DNA of 64,000 nt from Eubacteriales bacterium (GCA_028705775.1 JAQWCW010000012.1:1-64000); one strand, 5' to 3'; numbered from the stretch's first letter, positions 7,523 through 15,234 are shown. The notes: a model not told the origin generated them from the letters alone. Translations and numbers: made by a program.

Positions 7523-9001
7523 TCATCCCAATGGCTTCATCGTGGGGAACAAAAGCACGTCCCTGATTGAAGCGCTGTCGGTGAGGAGCATGACAAGGCG
7601 GTCAAGCCCGAAGCCGAGTCCGCCTGTAGGCGGCATTCCGTATTCAAGCGCGTTGACGAAATCCTCGTCGATTTCAGCCTCGGTAAAGCCCTGCGCCCTG
7701 CGCGCGATAACCTGCTTTTCAAAGCGCTCGCGCTGGTCGATAGGGTCGTTCAGCTCGCTGAACGCGTTGCCCAGCTCGCCGCCGCAGCAGAAGAACTCGA
7801 AGCGCTCGGTGAACATCGGGTCGTCCTTCTTGCGCTTGGCAAGGGGCGAAACCTCAACGGGATAATCGTAAATGAAGTGCGGCTGAACGAGCTTTTCCTC
7901 AACGAATTCCTCAAAGAGAGCAACAAGGCAGTCGCCCTTGGTAGCGCCGTTTTCAAAATGCACGTTCTTTTCGGTGAGCACGCCGCGCGCTTCCTCGTCG
8001 GTTTTCCATGCAGCCGTGTCGATTCCCGTGAATTTCTTTACAGCCTCTGCCATTGTAAGGCGCGGCCACGGTGCGGTAAGGTCGATTTCCTGATTCTGAT
8101 ACATGACCTTGGTCGAGCCTGTAACCTTCTTGGCGACAAAGTCGTAAAGCTCCTCGACAAGGCACATGATTTCCTTATAGTCCGCGTAAGCCTGATAGGT
8201 TTCAACGGAGGTAAACTCAGGATTATGGCGGGTGTCCATACCCTCGTTGCGGAATATTCTTCCTGCTTCGTATACCCTCTCCATTCCGCCGACGATAAGG
8301 CGCTTGAGATACAGCTCCGTTTCAATGCGAAGATACATATCAATATCAAGCGTGTTATGGTGCGTCTTGAAGGGGCGGGCGCTCGCGCCGATTTCCAGAG
8401 TCTGGAGAATCGGGGTGTCAACCTCAAGGTAGCCGCGTCCGTCAAGGAATTCGCGGATTGCGGCAATAATTTTGCTGCGCTTTACGAATACGTCCTTGAC
8501 GTCCGGATCGATAATCATATCGACATAGCGCTGACGATACTTCAAATCCTGATTCGTAAGCCCGTGGAATTTTTCAGGCAGCGGCTTCAGGGATTTTGAC
8601 AGCAGCGTAAGCTCGGTAACATGAACGGAAACTTCGCCGGTTTTCGTTTTGAAAACGAAGCCGCGAGCGCCGATGATATCCCCGATATCGTACTGCTTGA
8701 ACGCGGCGTAGGCTTCCTCGCCGATACCGTCTCGCGAAACGTAGAGCTGAATCTGACCGGAGCCATCCAGCATATGCGCAAAGCTCGCCTTACCCATTAC
8801 GCGGCGGCTGACCATTCTGCCGGCAATCGACACGGTTTTCTGGTCGAGCGCCTCAAAATCATCAATGATTTCCTTGGCGTGATGAGTCTGGTCATAGTGG
8901 ACAATCTCATAAGGGTTCTGCCCCGCATCCTGAAGGCGGGCAAGCTTTTCGCGGCGTATCTGCTCCTGCTCCGTAAGCTCGGGACGAGTAATTTCGGACA
9001 T
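7523..9001 (-). CDS. lysS: Lysyl-tRNA synthetase, class II
   Basis: This cytoplasmic enzyme charges tRNA-Lys with lysine using ATP. The 492-residue chain has the usual length. An N-terminal OB-fold anticodon-binding domain (about 55-150; VSIAGRMVSRRVMGKASF) precedes the class II core. Motif 1 lies around FLDGRGYLEVDTPILQ, motif 2 is RIFRNEGMDTRHNPEFTSVE and motif 3 is PPTGGLGFGLDRLVMLLT. The gene follows greA with a 33-nt gap on the same strand, the common greA-lysS order in Firmicutes, so both are probably transcribed from the promoter at 9605-9633. Confidence 0.97.
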   Translation of the reverse strand: MSEITRPELTEQEQIRREKLARLQDAGQNPYEIVHYDQTHHAKEIIDDFEALDQKTVSIAGRMVSRRVMGKASFAHMLDGSGQIQLYVSRDGIGEEAYAAFKQYDIGDIIGARGFVFKTKTGEVSVHVTELTLLSKSLKPLPEKFHGLTNQDLKYRQRYVDMIIDPDVKDVFVKRSKIIAAIREFLDGRGYLEVDTPILQTLEIGASARPFKTHHNTLDIDMYLRIETELYLKRLIVGGMERVYEAGRIFRNEGMDTRHNPEFTSVETYQAYADYKEIMCLVEELYDFVAKKVTGSTKVMYQNQEIDLTAPWPRLTMAEAVKKFTGIDTAAWKTDEEARGVLTEKNVHFENGATKGDCLVALFEEFVEEKLVQPHFIYDYPVEVSPLAKRKKDDPMFTERFEFFCCGGELGNAFSELNDPIDQRERFEKQVIARRAQGFTEAEIDEDFVNALEYGMPPTGGLGFGLDRLVMLLTDSASIRDVLLFPTMKPLG

Positions 9002-9034
9002 AAAAAGCGCTCCTTTGCGATGTATTATATTGGA

Positions 9035-9520
9035 TTAGTGGCGCTCTATCTTGAGCACCTTCAGCTTGAGCGTTCCGTCCGGAACCTCGACCTCGACAAT
9101 AGCGTTTTTCTTCGCGCCGATGAGCGCTTTGCCGATGGGGCATTCGTTGGAAATCTTCATTTCAAGCGGGTCGGATTCGGTAGCGCCGACGATTTTGTAC
9201 GTTTCCTGCTCGCCGTCCTCCATATCCTTGACCGTTACGCTCGTGCCGATGTTCACGCGGTCGGTGGTGATATCCTCGTCCGCGATTACCTCGGCGGTGC
9301 GAAGGGTATTCTCAATATCCGCAATGCGCGCCTCAAGGCGGCTCTGCTCGTTCTTCGCCTCGTCGTACTCGGCGTTTTCACTAAGGTCGCCAAAGCCGCG
9401 GGCGATGGAAATCTGCTCCGCAACCTCGTTGCGCTTAACGGTGGTAAGGTATTCATGCTCCTCCTGCAGCTTTTTATAGCCAGATTCGCTCAAAATCATC
9501 TTATTCTTAGTTTCAGCCAT
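9035..9520 (-). CDS. greA: Transcription elongation factor GreA
   Basis: GreA binds the secondary channel of RNA polymerase and stimulates cleavage of backtracked transcripts. The 161-residue product from the ATG at 9520 has the N-terminal coiled coil, including the acidic tip region GFGDLSENAEYDEAKNEQ, and the C-terminal FKBP-like domain (ISNECPIGKALIGAKKNAIV). An in-frame extension to 9613 is possible but starts inside the promoter and lacks a binding site, whereas AAAGGAG precedes the ATG at 9520 by about 10 nt. It heads the greA-lysS operon. Its leader contains a perfect 9-bp inverted repeat. Confidence 0.96.
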   Translation of the reverse strand: MAETKNKMILSESGYKKLQEEHEYLTTVKRNEVAEQISIARGFGDLSENAEYDEAKNEQSRLEARIADIENTLRTAEVIADEDITTDRVNIGTSVTVKDMEDGEQETYKIVGATESDPLEMKISNECPIGKALIGAKKNAIVEVEVPDGTLKLKVLKIERH

Positions 9521-9557
9521 CTTCGGACAGCTCCTTTCATAGTAAACCGCATCCACT

Positions 9558-9580
9558 AGTGGGACGTATTCCGTCCCACT
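9558..9580 (-). promoter_or_regulatory. Perfect 9-bp inverted repeat in the greA leader
   Basis: AGTGGGACG and CGTCCCACT are separated by 5 nt and lie between the promoter (9605-9633) and the greA start (9520). There is no U-tract after it, so it is not a simple terminator. It could be an operator close to the transcription start or an RNA hairpin in the leader. No known regulator motif was recognised. Confidence 0.55.
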
Positions 9581-9604
9581 CTTGGCTTGGATATAACTTT
9601 TATC

Positions 9605-9633
9605 ATTATACAATCGGGCAGTCGCAAAGTCAA
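9605..9633 (-). promoter_or_regulatory. Promoter of greA-lysS
   Basis: On the minus strand TTGACT (9628-9633), a 17-nt spacer and a perfect TATAAT (9605-9610) form a strong vegetative promoter. Transcription should start near 9598, giving a leader of about 78 nt that contains the inverted repeat at 9558-9580. Confidence 0.8.
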
Positions 9634-9771
9634 CGAGCGATATAACATTTTACAAATTCAGCTGTAGCGCTACAATACATCTTGGACAAATGAAAAAAAG
9701 AATGAAGGACGAGGCGAAATCGGTTATAGTTGAGTTGCAGACAACAAAAGCCGAAAGGAGCCTCATCCTTC

Positions 9772-9987
9772 ATGAACAGCATAACACAAGACATGAGGTA
9801 CAAGCAATCCCTGATGAATTATTCCCTCAAGCACGGTGTGGCGAAAGCAAGCAGAAAGTACAACAAAGCTCGTTCATACATCTACTTTTGGCTGAACCGT
9901 TACGATGGAACGTTAGAATCATTGCGACCTAAATCGAAACGCCCGCACTATCACCCAAACCAGCATACAGAAGCCGAGCTAAAACTG
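9772..9987 (+). pseudogene. 5' fragment of an insertion-sequence transposase
   Basis: After a good binding site (AAAGGAG), an ATG at 9772 opens a frame for about 72 residues of a helix-turn-helix N-terminal domain, with stretches such as RYKQSLMNYSLKHGVAKASR and KYNKARSYIYFWLNRYDGTL. This is the pattern of IS481/IS3-type transposases with an integrase core. After HTEAELKL the match stops abruptly and the frame runs into unrelated sequence antisense to the end of spoIVA. The DDE catalytic domain is missing, so this is a dead remnant. It shows that this side of spoIVA was once an insertion target. Confidence 0.7.
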
Positions 9988-10022
9988 CACGGCGTTGCGG
10001 CTTCGCTATCAGCTTTTCATGC

Positions 10023-11495
10023 TCACAACAATATACAAATCATGCCGCCGCTGCCCTCGTTGACGATTTTGCTCAGGGTTTCCTGAAGCTTTTCCTGCGT
10101 TTCGGGAGGCATTCTTGTCAGCTTTCCGGAAAGACCCTCGCGCATCATTTCGTGCAGGGGTTTGCCGAAAAAGTCCGTCTGCCAGATTGCCTTTGGGTCC
10201 TCCTCGTACTTTTTGAGTAGGTTGGCGACAAATTCCTCGGACTGCTGTTCCGTTCCGACAAGCGGCGAAACCTCCATGTTGATATCAGCCTTGACTATGT
10301 GCAGGCTCGGCGCTGTAGCGCGAAGCCTTACCCCGTAGCGGCTGCCTTGGCGAACCATTTCCGGCTCGCTCAGGGTCAGTTCCTCCATAGCGGGAATAAC
10401 AAGCCCATAGCCGGTTTCCTTAACGCTTTTCATCGCGTCCGCAACATGGTCGTACTCCGCCTTTGCGTGCATAAGCTCCTTCATCAGGGACAGCAGATGC
10501 GCGTCGTCGGCAATCGGGAGGGCGCACTCCTCGCTCAGAACCCTGTTGAACGCGCCGTCGCGGGCGTGAAGCTCAAAGGTAACGCCGCCCGTTCCGAGGC
10601 TCATTTCCTCGTTAACAAGCCCGTCTGTTGCCTCCGCAGAGGCGAAAACGGATTTTACCATTCCCGCGTCCCGCATTCTGACGCTTTCCGCGCCCAGCCT
10701 TTGGGCGTTTTCCAGCGCCTCGCGGATAACGGGATGCTCGTCGTCAAGCGCATAGAACCAATCGGGCAGCTTGATTCGTATTTCGCGCAGCGGAAAGGCG
10801 AGAAGAATCGACTGCAATACGCCCTCAATCTCATCCTCCGTAATTTCGGAAAGATTAAGCGGCGTTACCGCAACCCCGTGGTGCGACGCAATTTCCTTTG
10901 CCGTCCTTACGGCGCGCTCGGCATTCGGCTCGGCGGAGTTGAGCAGGACGACAAACGGCTTTCCAAGCGCCTTCATCTGCGCGATTATCCTGCCCTCGGC
11001 GTCAACAAAGCTGTCGCGCTCAATTTCCCCAAAGCTGCCGTCGGCGGTTATGACGACGCCAATCGTCGCGTGTTCCTTCATAACCTTTTCCGTTCCGACC
11101 TTTGCCGCCTGCGTGAACGGTATTTCCTCGTCCGACCATGGCGTATGAACCATTCTGTCGCCGTCCTCGCCCCCATCGAGCGCTCCGTCCACCATAAAAC
11201 CGACGCTGTCAACGAGCCGCAAACGCACCTTACCGGCTGACGGAAGATTCACCTCAGCCGCGCGGGACGGAATAAAGCTCGGCTGCGTCGTCATGGCAGT
11301 TCTGCCGCTCCCCATCTGCGGCAGCTCGTCAACCGCGCGCTTTTTATGCGCGCCTTCATCCATCCTCGGCAGGACGACTTCCTCCATAAAGCGCGTTATA
11401 AACGTGCTTTTGCCGGTTCTTACAGGCCCGATAACGCCGATGTATATATCGCCCTCGGTGCGCGTGGCAATATCCTGATAAACGTCATACTCCAC
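10023..11495 (-). CDS. spoIVA: Stage IV sporulation protein A, spore coat morphogenetic ATPase
   Basis: SpoIVA polymerises with ATP hydrolysis on the outer forespore membrane and forms the base layer of the spore coat. The 490-residue length is that of the family. The Walker A motif is GPVRTGKST near the N-terminus, followed by switch-like RLVDSVGFMVDG. The middle and C-terminal domains end in EGSGGMICILL, the conserved hydrophobic tail needed for localisation. The start is GTG at 11495 with AAGGAGG seven bases upstream. The gene is intact, but a transposase fragment lies behind it. About 15-40 bp upstream of its start the DNA becomes the truncated head gene of a prophage remnant on the other strand, so its original promoter may have been displaced. 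Confidence 0.95.
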   Translation of the reverse strand: MEYDVYQDIATRTEGDIYIGVIGPVRTGKSTFITRFMEEVVLPRMDEGAHKKRAVDELPQMGSGRTAMTTQPSFIPSRAAEVNLPSAGKVRLRLVDSVGFMVDGALDGGEDGDRMVHTPWSDEEIPFTQAAKVGTEKVMKEHATIGVVITADGSFGEIERDSFVDAEGRIIAQMKALGKPFVVLLNSAEPNAERAVRTAKEIASHHGVAVTPLNLSEITEDEIEGVLQSILLAFPLREIRIKLPDWFYALDDEHPVIREALENAQRLGAESVRMRDAGMVKSVFASAEATDGLVNEEMSLGTGGVTFELHARDGAFNRVLSEECALPIADDAHLLSLMKELMHAKAEYDHVADAMKSVKETGYGLVIPAMEELTLSEPEMVRQGSRYGVRLRATAPSLHIVKADINMEVSPLVGTEQQSEEFVANLLKKYEEDPKAIWQTDFFGKPLHEMMREGLSGKLTRMPPETQEKLQETLSKIVNEGSGGMICILL

Positions 11496-11567
11496 ACAAA
11501 AGCCTCCTTAATAAGCGCCTTTGCAGAAAGAGTATGCAGGGCAGGCAGGATTAAGAACGCTCAGGCG

Positions 11568-12659
11568 ATGAGCGATTCAATAGCGGTTTCCGTCGCCGAG
11601 GTTGCCGATGTAAAGGAGCGCGCGACAAAAGAAGTTATGCAGCGCGTTATGCAGGAGGCGCACGGCAGGACAAGCTATGATATCCAGATGAGCGTAGGGC
11701 GCTTAATGCCATATGACGGCATGGATTCAAACGCCGTTTCGGAGGTCTTGAGGCAGCGCTGGAGCGGTGGAAACTATTCGTCCCGAATCTGGGGCGGCGC
11801 GGGCAATCTTGCCGCGAGCCTTCGGGGCGCAATGCTCGAAAACCTGATGATGGGCAGAACGAGCGATGAAACGTATCGCGAAATGTACAAGCTCAGCCAG
11901 TCCGACGAGCTTGCAACGAACCGCCTCATCCGCACGGAAAGCGCCTATGCCGCAAATCAGGCAATCGCTCAGGCATACGAGGACGCGGGCTTTGAGCGCT
12001 ACGTTTTTGTTTCGGCGCTTGAGGCGCGAACCTGCGCAAAATGCGGCGCTATGGATGGCGAAAGCTTCTCCCTTTCCGAAAAGAAGGTGGGCAAGAATTA
12101 TCCGCCTGTTCATCCTTGGTGCAGATGTACCACAAAGCCCGATGACGACGATTTGAAGGCGCTCGAAAAGGATTCCTCCCGCTGGGCGCGCGACCCCGAA
12201 ACGGGCGAGTTCGTCAAGGTCAGAGGCGATATGACGTATAGGGAGTGGAAGGCGGAGCAGGGCAAAGGGCTTTACAGGCGAGCAGGCAACTCTGATATCT
12301 ATGCCGAATTGCCCGAAAGGATGAGCAAAAAGCACATTCGCGAGGTTGCTAAAGAGTACGGTATAAGCCTTAAAGGAATAAGAATCGTTTTGGATTTTGA
12401 CCCTGAAAAGCTGAGAGACACGTTCGCAAAAACGGGCAGAGCGGACGGTCAGGATATTAAGCGTATTGATTTTTTCCCTAAAGCGTTTGTTTCAAAAGAG
12501 GAGTTGACAAGAACGATAGTGCATGAGAAAATGCATATAGAGCAGTTCCGACAGTATACTGTTGAGTATGTCCAAAACAATTTGTCGCTTTTTGAAAGCG
12601 AGGCATACGCAGCGGAAAACGCCTTTATAAAGAAGCTCAAAGAGGAGGGAAGAATATGA
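11568..12659 (+). CDS. Phage MuF/SPP1 gp7-type head protein with C-terminal HExxH toxin-like domain (5' truncated)
   Basis: Residues 1-195 (from ATG 11568) match the second half of SPP1 gp7/Mu F minor head proteins: SSRIWGG (71-77), RTESAYAANQA (122-132), SALEARTCAKCGAMDGESF and PPVHPWCRCTT with the conserved Cys/His pairs. The frame is open upstream and the family similarity begins near RIKNAQ, just before this ATG, so about 100 N-terminal residues are lost at the junction with spoIVA and the start is uncertain. After a linker, residues 250-363 form an unrelated domain with HEKMH (319-323) and an acidic SEAYAAEN (344-351), a zincin-like HExxH metalloprotease arrangement. MuF fused to a variable C-terminal domain is the known layout of phage-borne polymorphic toxins. 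The stop overlaps the start of the next gene (ATGA). Confidence 0.75.
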   Translation: MSDSIAVSVAEVADVKERATKEVMQRVMQEAHGRTSYDIQMSVGRLMPYDGMDSNAVSEVLRQRWSGGNYSSRIWGGAGNLAASLRGAMLENLMMGRTSDETYREMYKLSQSDELATNRLIRTESAYAANQAIAQAYEDAGFERYVFVSALEARTCAKCGAMDGESFSLSEKKVGKNYPPVHPWCRCTTKPDDDDLKALEKDSSRWARDPETGEFVKVRGDMTYREWKAEQGKGLYRRAGNSDIYAELPERMSKKHIREVAKEYGISLKGIRIVLDFDPEKLRDTFAKTGRADGQDIKRIDFFPKAFVSKEELTRTIVHEKMHIEQFRQYTVEYVQNNLSLFESEAYAAENAFIKKLKEEGRI

Positions 12660-12865
12660 CCGGTTGGGATTTAGTCGAGTGTGAATACTTTGAGACTCGG
12701 AAACCCCCGCGTTGTCCAAAGTGTGGCAGCAGTAACGTAAAAATTGAAACTTACCATGAAACACGCGCAGCTTTTACTTTTGAGTGTCAAGATTGTAAAA
12801 GCTTCGACCATTTCTCAACATATTTGAGCTTAGAAGAAATCGAAAGAATGAGGAGAAATGATTAA
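12656..12865 (+). CDS. Small zinc-ribbon protein coupled to the MuF-HExxH gene (immunity candidate)
   Basis: This 69-residue protein has two Cys pairs, CPKCG and CQDC, about 24 residues apart, as in a zinc ribbon, within a mixed beta segment (VKIETYHETRAAFTFECQDC). Its ATG overlaps the stop of the MuF-HExxH gene by 4 nt and is preceded by GGAGGG inside that gene, so the two are translationally coupled. It is followed directly by a terminator, which makes a two-gene unit. By position it is the expected immunity protein of a MuF-type toxin. The sequence itself gives no proof of that, and a role in transcription or as a phage accessory protein is possible. Confidence 0.7.
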   Translation: MTGWDLVECEYFETRKPPRCPKCGSSNVKIETYHETRAAFTFECQDCKSFDHFSTYLSLEEIERMRRND

Positions 12866-12893
12866 GCCGCACCCAAAGCGGGCGCGGTTTTTT
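12866..12893 (+). terminator. Terminator after the MuF/zinc-ribbon pair
   Basis: CCGCACCC pairs with GGGCGCGG (one mismatch) and is followed by six T. It closes the two-gene unit right after the stop codon. Confidence 0.65.
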
Positions 12894-12921
12894 CATGCCC
12901 GAAAACGAGAGGAGAATAACC

Positions 12922-13179
12922 ATGATATTTCAAAGCCTTATCGAAACCGAGCCGATGATGGAATCCGCAGACTACAAAGAGCGGTTCAGAGCCGAATACT
13001 TTCAGACGAAAATCCGCTATCAGAAGCTTCACCAAATGCTTGTGAAGCATGGGGCGGGAACGCTTTCATTCGCTCCGCTTTGCTCGCTTGAGCTGCTGAC
13101 AAAGCAGGCTAAAGCTATGGGCGAATACCTTTACTGCCTTGAGGTCAGGGCGCAGGTTGAGGATATTCCGCTCGATTAG
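12922..13179 (+). CDS. Small phage protein, crAss001_48-like
   Basis: This is an 85-residue helical protein. The ATG at 12922 has AGAGGAG upstream; an in-frame ATG at 12895 is earlier but lies in the terminator region and has no site. The C-terminal half (LELLTKQAKAMGEYLYCLEVRAQ) has the LLxxQxxAMxxYxxxLxxR pattern seen in small proteins annotated as crAss001_48-related in many phages of gut Firmicutes and Bacteroidetes. Their function is unknown. It is bracketed by terminators on both sides, so it may be expressed alone. Confidence 0.6.
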   Translation: MIFQSLIETEPMMESADYKERFRAEYFQTKIRYQKLHQMLVKHGAGTLSFAPLCSLELLTKQAKAMGEYLYCLEVRAQVEDIPLD

Positions 13180-13209
13180 GCGCAAGGCAACCAAACAAAA
13201 GTGAGCGAG

Positions 13210-13268
13210 CCCGCCACGCTTAGGGCGCTTAATGCGCACCGCGAACCACGGCGGGACTTTTCATTTTT
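13210..13268 (+). terminator. Stem-loop with T-rich tail in the prophage remnant
   Basis: CCCGCC (13210-13215) pairs with GGCGGG (13250-13255), with an inner GCGC/GCGC helix, followed by a T-rich stretch. It lies just after the small gene ending at 13179. A further 8-bp inverted repeat, CTCTTAGA/TCTAAGAG, follows at 13275-13295. Confidence 0.45.
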
Positions 13269-13319
13269 CGGCAGCTCTTAGAGAGTATCTAAGAGTTAAA
13301 CTGAACAATCGGGCATTAC

Positions 13320-13353
13320 GCCGCTTTCTCCATTTCGGGGAAGGCGGCTTTTG
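13320..13353 (+). terminator. Second terminator-like hairpin abutting the DUF4417 fragment
   Basis: GCCGCTTTCTCC and GGGGAAGGCGGC pair fully over 12 bp with two G-U pairs, followed by TTTT. It ends about 10 nt before the DUF4417 fragment, which lacks its N-terminus. This suggests a recombination joint placed a transcript end directly against an interior gene segment. Confidence 0.5.
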
Positions 13354-13363
13354 CATATAAAAA

Positions 13364-13819
13364 TTGAACGCGGCGGGGCTGCGGCTCTGGACGCGCCCGA
13401 CAGCCTATATTTCTTTGCTGAAAGCGGCAGGGTGCGTGATTGCTCCCGACTTCTCGCTTTATTCAGATGTACCGTTTGCTCTCAATATTTACAGCCATTA
13501 TCGCAAGCACTGGTGCGGAGCATACTGGCAGAAAGCCGGAATCATTGTTATTCCTACAATCTGCTGGGCAGGACGGAGCAGCTTTGAATATTGCTTTGAC
13601 GGCGAGCCGGAAAACAGCATTGTAAGCGTATCAAGCGTAGGGACGCAGAGGGCAAACGACACAAAAGCCGCCTTTATGCTCGGCTATGACGCAATGCTGG
13701 AAAGGCTCAAACCGGAATGCATTCTATTCTTCGGAAACGTTCCGAAAGAATGCAGGGGAAACATCATTCCCGTTGAGGCTTTTTACAAAAGCATTGAACG
13801 AAGGAGCAAAAAGGTGTAA
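13364..13819 (+). pseudogene. N-terminally truncated DUF4417 protein
   Basis: The frame encodes VIAPDFSLYSDVPFALNIY, IIVIPTICWAG, FEYCFDGEPENSIVSVSSVG and the C-terminal LERLKPECILFFGN, the conserved core of DUF4417 proteins found in phages and integrative elements of Clostridia. Full-length members have roughly 60-80 more residues before the PDFS motif. Here only about 20 residues precede it, there is no convincing start (a TTG at 13364 is the first candidate, without a binding site), and a terminator hairpin abuts the frame. I therefore call it a 5'-deleted remnant. The 3' end is intact and runs into the next gene after 3 nt. Confidence 0.65.
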
Positions 13820-13822
13820 GAT

Positions 13823-14065
13823 ATGGGCGGGAGAGGCGGACATATCGGCAAGCAGAAAAAAGGCACGCCGAGAAATAATCAAGCGCAGAATCGGCAGACG
13901 AACAGCATAAAAGCTGCCTTGAAGATGACAAAAGATTCCGGACAAGGATTTCATCACGACATTACAGGGAAGCATATGTCATATCAAGAAATTACTGAGG
14001 AAGCAAAAAGCTATAACGAGTATCGGAAGGGCAAAAGATGGACAAGAGCAAACAAAAAAAGATGA
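13823..14065 (+). CDS. Small basic MGGRG-type protein of the prophage remnant
   Basis: This 80-residue, strongly basic protein starts MGGRGGHIGKQKKG. It follows the DUF4417 frame by 3 nt and overlaps the next gene by 28 nt, so translation is probably coupled. Proteins starting with MGGRG often accompany DUF4417 in clostridial phages and may carry variable C-terminal domains. The segment GFHHDITGKHMSYQEITEEA would be such a domain or what remains of one. No function was recognised. It may be a shortened toxin-like gene. Confidence 0.5.
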   Translation: MGGRGGHIGKQKKGTPRNNQAQNRQTNSIKAALKMTKDSGQGFHHDITGKHMSYQEITEEAKSYNEYRKGKRWTRANKKR

Positions 14066-14562
14066 CGCAGATTCTTCAGAAAACGTTGGGAATGCATATT
14101 TATCGAGTTTATCGAGCCGCTGATATGCCATGTATCGTTTTTGCGTCGAAAGATAGCGAGAATGAGGATGGCGATTTTCACATTCACGCTGAATGCCCCG
14201 TTCGTGTGAGCTTGCATGGCGTACCGCTTTTGTGTGTCAATGATATGTATCTGCCGGATTCCAATACAACGCAAGAGGAATTTAACAAGTCGGCAGACAA
14301 AAAACCTATAAGTATGTATGACGAGCGCGCAAAGAAGCTCGAAAGAGCAAGTGCGGTAATAAAAAGCGCAGAGTGTTCTGAGGACGGAGATTTGTTGTTT
14401 GCGTTTGACGATGAAAGCTGTATGACTGTTTTTCCGATTGGCGCAAACGAGGACGAAGAATGGCGAATCATAGACAAAGGCGGCGAACGCCATATAGTTT
14501 ACCGAGGCAACGGCACTTTGGAGATGATAGCCGTAAATACAGATATGAAACAGAACCGATAA
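14038..14562 (+). CDS. Unknown protein, immunity-like
   Basis: This 174-residue soluble protein has an ATG at 14038, overlapping the previous gene by 28 nt. No family was recognised with certainty. The C-terminal half (DGDLLFAFDDESCMTVFPI then EEWRIIDKGGERHIVYRG) has the beta-rich pattern of small immunity or SUKH-unrelated Imm proteins, in which a hydrophobic strand pair is followed by an EEWR-type acidic motif. The first half (MPCIVFASKDSENEDGDFHI) is also beta-rich. Its place right behind the MGGRG gene fits an immunity partner. It is more AT-rich than the host genes, which fits transfer, and it ends ahead of a strong terminator at 14628. Confidence 0.5.
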   Translation: MDKSKQKKMTQILQKTLGMHIYRVYRAADMPCIVFASKDSENEDGDFHIHAECPVRVSLHGVPLLCVNDMYLPDSNTTQEEFNKSADKKPISMYDERAKKLERASAVIKSAECSEDGDLLFAFDDESCMTVFPIGANEDEEWRIIDKGGERHIVYRGNGTLEMIAVNTDMKQNR

Positions 14563-14627
14563 GCAGATTCTATGCTTGTTAAATAGCACCATATTTAACA
14601 ACTGTATGAATAGCCAATAACCACGCC

Positions 14628-14659
14628 GCGCGTTATGCAAACATTGCATAGCGCTTTTT
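14628..14659 (+). terminator. Terminator after the immunity-like gene
   Basis: GCGC plus TATGCAA pairs with TTGCATA plus GCGC around a 3-nt loop, with a 2-nt bulge, followed by five T. It separates the small accessory genes from the DUF5681-terminase pair. Confidence 0.75.
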
Positions 14660-14692
14660 GATTGCAGAGAAACAGACGGGAGGTGACAAGAA

Positions 14693-14998
14693 GTGCCTGC
14701 TAACAGGGATGAAAAAGGACGTTTTATCAAGGGCGCAAGCGGGAACAGTACCGGCAGACCGAAAACGCCTGAGGAATTCAAGAGGCTTGCCAAGGAAAAG
14801 AGCATCGATACGCTAAAGGCGGTTATTGCCATAATCGAAAAACCGGAGATAAACGAGGCGAAGGATATAATATCGGCAGCGCGGCTTATCATCGAATACG
14901 CATACGGGAAGCCACAGCAGGATGTGAGCGCGACCGTTAATACCGGAGGCGACTTTACGCTTGAAATAGTAAGCGACAAAGAAAACGCCACGCCATGA
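14693..14998 (+). CDS. DUF5681 phage protein (small-terminase position)
   Basis: This 101-residue protein opens MPANRDEKGRFIKGASGNS followed by TGRPKTPEE, the hallmark N-terminus of DUF5681 proteins, which commonly precede the large terminase gene in phages and may act as or with the small terminase subunit. The start is GTG at 14693 with GGAGGTG seven bases upstream. It overlaps the truncated terminase by 4 nt (ATGA). It appears intact, in contrast with its partner. Confidence 0.75.
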   Translation: MPANRDEKGRFIKGASGNSTGRPKTPEEFKRLAKEKSIDTLKAVIAIIEKPEINEAKDIISAARLIIEYAYGKPQQDVSATVNTGGDFTLEIVSDKENATP

Positions 14999-15234
14999 CA
15001 GAGGCGAGGCGTGTGAAGGAAGGTCAGCGTTTAGCAGAGTCGATTATAAAAGAGGTGAAAGAATTGCCCCGCTTAAAGCTGCATGACGGCTTTATAAACC
15101 CGGTGTACTTGCCCTATATTTCCGACACGACGCGCGTTCAGATTTTCTTTGACGGCTCGTCGAGCGGAAAAAGCGTTTTCCTCGCTACGCGGTGCGTCTT
15201 GGACGCGCTGCAGGGGCGGAGGTACGCCCCATAA
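14995..15234 (+). pseudogene. N-terminal fragment of a phage large terminase
   Basis: The 79 residues include INPVYLPYI, then VQIFFDGSSSGKSVFLATRC, the start of the ATPase domain of PBSX-type large terminases with their Walker A-like loop. The frame ends after LQGRR, where these proteins continue for about 350 more residues with Walker B and nuclease domains. The break lies about 14 nt before the fba terminator, so it marks the right end of the prophage remnant. Confidence 0.75.

Noticed and set aside
9663-9674. TGTAGCGCTACA palindrome near the transposase fragment
   Set aside because: A 12-bp palindrome alone is weak. It has no second copy at the other side of the fragment, so it cannot be called an IS terminus or an operator.
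11549-11555. TAAGAAC shared with 15232-15238 as a prophage attachment repeat
   Set aside because: It is only 7 bp, and the left copy lies inside the head-gene similarity, not at its border.
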